A model generated the notes under the pieces. That model worked only from the letters and a program-made list of their open reading frames with translations. It was not told the origin of the DNA and ran no database searches. From the NCBI RefSeq assembly GCF_000833025.1, contig NZ_CP010817.1, forward strand, positions 2,604,001 to 2,668,000: a stretch of 64,000 nucleotides of DNA, in the 5' to 3' direction. This document shows positions 62,648 to 64,000 of the stretch, piece by piece (the first letter of the stretch is position 1; the number at the start of each line of letters is the position of its first letter). The position numbers and the translations under genes are program-made. This stretch comes from Myroides profundi. GTDB taxonomy: Bacteria; Bacteroidota; Bacteroidia; Flavobacteriales; Flavobacteriaceae.

Positions 62648-63669
62648 AACCTTATAATCGCGTAGCGGTGTTCTCTGGTGGCGGAAGTCGCTTTGTGATG
62701 TACTGTGGGATATATGTCGCGATGGTCGAACACAATATTCGTCCTGACTTAATTATCTCAACGTGTGGAGCAACTATCTCTACATCGATTATACGCACCT
62801 TTAATACACCCCAAGCTATTAAAGGATATCTAGCATCAGACGAATTTCTGACTGCTGCCATGAATACCTTTTTGACTAATCAGACGAGACTAGACCGCCT
62901 TCCGTACTACTGTATCAAGCACAGTAAGAAAAAAGAGAATGCTCTCTATCTATTAGATCTGTTTAGTAAGTATTTTGTTGATCAGCCTCAAAACCTAGAT
63001 GAGAAGTTCCCTTCTCTACTAACTACACATACTGATGCACCTGAGGTCATTACCCTTGGTTCTGAGATATTGTATACACCTGATCGAGTGAACAAAAAGA
63101 GAAAAGGTGAGAAAGCCTTTAAGAAAATACTTATTCCTACTCCTAATGTTCCTCTTGATTCACTACACCAATATATTGATCAATATAAATTTGACACAAA
63201 TAGTGCAGTCGAGAGAGATACAGAATTACTTCTAGAAGTAGAGTCCTTAAGAGCGATGCGAATTAGTACATCTGATATGTTCTATATGGCACCTGCTCAG
63301 TATAGAGGTAAACAGTATTTAGGAGGAGCGATAGACCTTATCCCTTTCGAATTAGCCACTACACTAGGTAGCGAAATATGGCTAGAACACAAAGCTCCTT
63401 ATTCTGCTATGGAAGAAGGCTTAGTCAGAGCTGTATTTGGCTACAGTGGAAATGAACGACTTCAACAAGCAGCAGCTATCAAAGCCAATAGGTTAGACAC
63501 CAGTGATATGAGACAAAAACTCTCTGGAGGCTACCTAAGCCGTAAGATTAATTGGAGAAAGTTTGCTTTAGAAATACAATTACCCATCTCTAAAGAAGAC
63601 TGTAAAGAACAGATATTTAGACAATTTGACTATGGATATCAAGTAGTCCTTAATGCATTAAAACAATGA
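62635..63669 (+). CDS. patatin-like protein with altered catalytic dyad
   Basis: The 344-aa protein has the patatin oxyanion loop FSGGGSRFVMYCGIYVAM (13-30), but the nucleophile elbow normally GxSxG is STCGA (42-46) with Cys 44 in place of Ser, and the Asp of the DGG motif is replaced by Leu 228 (QYLGGAIDLIPFEL, 226-239). The context RISTSDMFYMAPAQYRGKQY before it matches the segment before DGG in patatins. So the fold is patatin-like while the hydrolase dyad is missing; a lipid-binding role or a different chemistry is possible. It overlaps its neighbours on both sides, by 13 and 4 bp. Confidence 0.8.
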   Translation: MDQIKPYNRVAVFSGGGSRFVMYCGIYVAMVEHNIRPDLIISTCGATISTSIIRTFNTPQAIKGYLASDEFLTAAMNTFLTNQTRLDRLPYYCIKHSKKKENALYLLDLFSKYFVDQPQNLDEKFPSLLTTHTDAPEVITLGSEILYTPDRVNKKRKGEKAFKKILIPTPNVPLDSLHQYIDQYKFDTNSAVERDTELLLEVESLRAMRISTSDMFYMAPAQYRGKQYLGGAIDLIPFELATTLGSEIWLEHKAPYSAMEEGLVRAVFGYSGNERLQQAAAIKANRLDTSDMRQKLSGGYLSRKINWRKFALEIQLPISKEDCKEQIFRQFDYGYQVVLNALKQ

Positions 63670-64000
63670 GATCGGTCTTTATCACAGGAGGTACATCAGG
63701 TATAGGATGGGCATTAGCTCAGCGCTATTTACAAGAGGGTTACCGCGTAGGTATCGGCAGTCGTAATCCTCATAAAGAAGGACATAACTTCGCTGTACAT
63801 ACTAACCTAACTGTCTATACAGTAGATGCAACAGACTTACCTCAACTACGAGATGTGATAAACACATTTAGTCAAACTAAGCTTGATATACTGATAGCAG
63901 GAGCAGGTAATTATACGGATAGTGCCTTAGAGCATATTTCATGGGAAGATACCAATGCCATGATAGACAATAATATCAAAGCCACCCTAAATGCATTAGA
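63666..64000 (+). CDS. short-chain dehydrogenase/reductase (5' part)
   Basis: From ATG 63666 an open frame of 111 codons runs off the right edge. TGGTSGIGWALAQRY (7-21) is the NAD(P)-binding glycine motif, VDATDL the cofactor-adjacent strand, LIAGAGNYT the N-A-G equivalent and MIDNNIKATLNA the helix with the conserved Asn. It overlaps the stop of the patatin-like gene (ATGA). It is the fourth gene of the ynbAB-like operon and could act on a lipid head group or its precursor. Confidence 0.88.
   Translation, partial: MRSVFITGGTSGIGWALAQRYLQEGYRVGIGSRNPHKEGHNFAVHTNLTVYTVDATDLPQLRDVINTFSQTKLDILIAGAGNYTDSALEHISWEDTNAMIDNNIKATLNAL

Overview
The window looks like chromosome from a low-GC Bacteroidota bacterium of the Flavobacteriaceae, and a Myroides-like genus is my best guess. 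The reasons are AT-rich sequence, TAnnTTTG-type -7 boxes, a GLPGLI-family protein, a PorE-like OmpA/TPR/beta-propeller protein, several outer-membrane beta-barrel receptors, bacillithiol synthesis (bshA), menaquinone synthesis (menD) and a dual-membrane anti-sigma factor. The genus is inference. No tRNA, rRNA, CRISPR array or complete transposase was seen.

Layout. 1-3.3 kb: the 5' part of a YobI-like membrane P-loop NTPase cut by the window edge, then intergenic palindromic and tandem repeats and a ParB/Srx-like protein. 3.3-9.2 kb: GNAT and an MdtD-type exporter, an uncharacterised gene with a truncated duplicate, small membrane proteins, a VIT-type metal transporter and an AraC regulator. 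9.5-15.1 kb: an orphan HigA-like N-terminal fragment, then an ECF sigma factor with a dual-membrane anti-sigma/beta-barrel protein and two paralogous lipoproteins sharing an upstream motif, then a porin. 15.4-23 kb: quinone-reductase/HxlR pair, Smr protein, pdxH, rnz, alpha/beta hydrolase, pyrB-pyrR. 23-38 kb: META-domain proteins, FMN reductase, PorE-like protein, methyltransferase, a GLPGLI / broken cysteine-rich peptide / TonB-receptor-like trio, pheA, gpx, menD, DUF2853. 38-52 kb: Tat-exported amidohydrolase with an ankyrin lipoprotein and AraC, a WYL-YkvA-EcsC operon, a UDG-like protein, an RhtA-like exporter, bshA, a SUFU-domain protein, and an MFS pump with divergent AraC. 52-55.3 kb: a SUKH protein and two toxin-antitoxin modules (YoeB/YefM-like and ParDE), with decayed AraC fragments. 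55.9-59.3 kb: a PepSY protein and TonB-dependent receptor, a likely iron/siderophore pair. 59.4-64 kb: an anion transporter and a tightly overlapping operon of YnbA-like and YnbB-like phospholipid enzymes, a patatin-like protein lacking its catalytic dyad, and an SDR enzyme cut by the right edge.

The most interesting signals are: (1) a previously unlabelled family of about 150-bp elements with TTAA at both ends, terminal inverted repeats and a covarying central palindrome (four copies plus one partial), one of which sits inside an AraC gene relic; (2) the ynbAB-patatin-SDR operon, which looks like a dedicated lipid-head-group pathway; (3) the sigma / dual-membrane anti-sigma / lipoprotein circuit with a shared candidate promoter; (4) the YobI-like NTPase at the edge; (5) REP-like palindromes with exchanged stems but conserved flanks; (6) several truncated duplicates (5.6-6.9 kb, 53-54 kb) and a nonsense-interrupted secreted cysteine-rich peptide.
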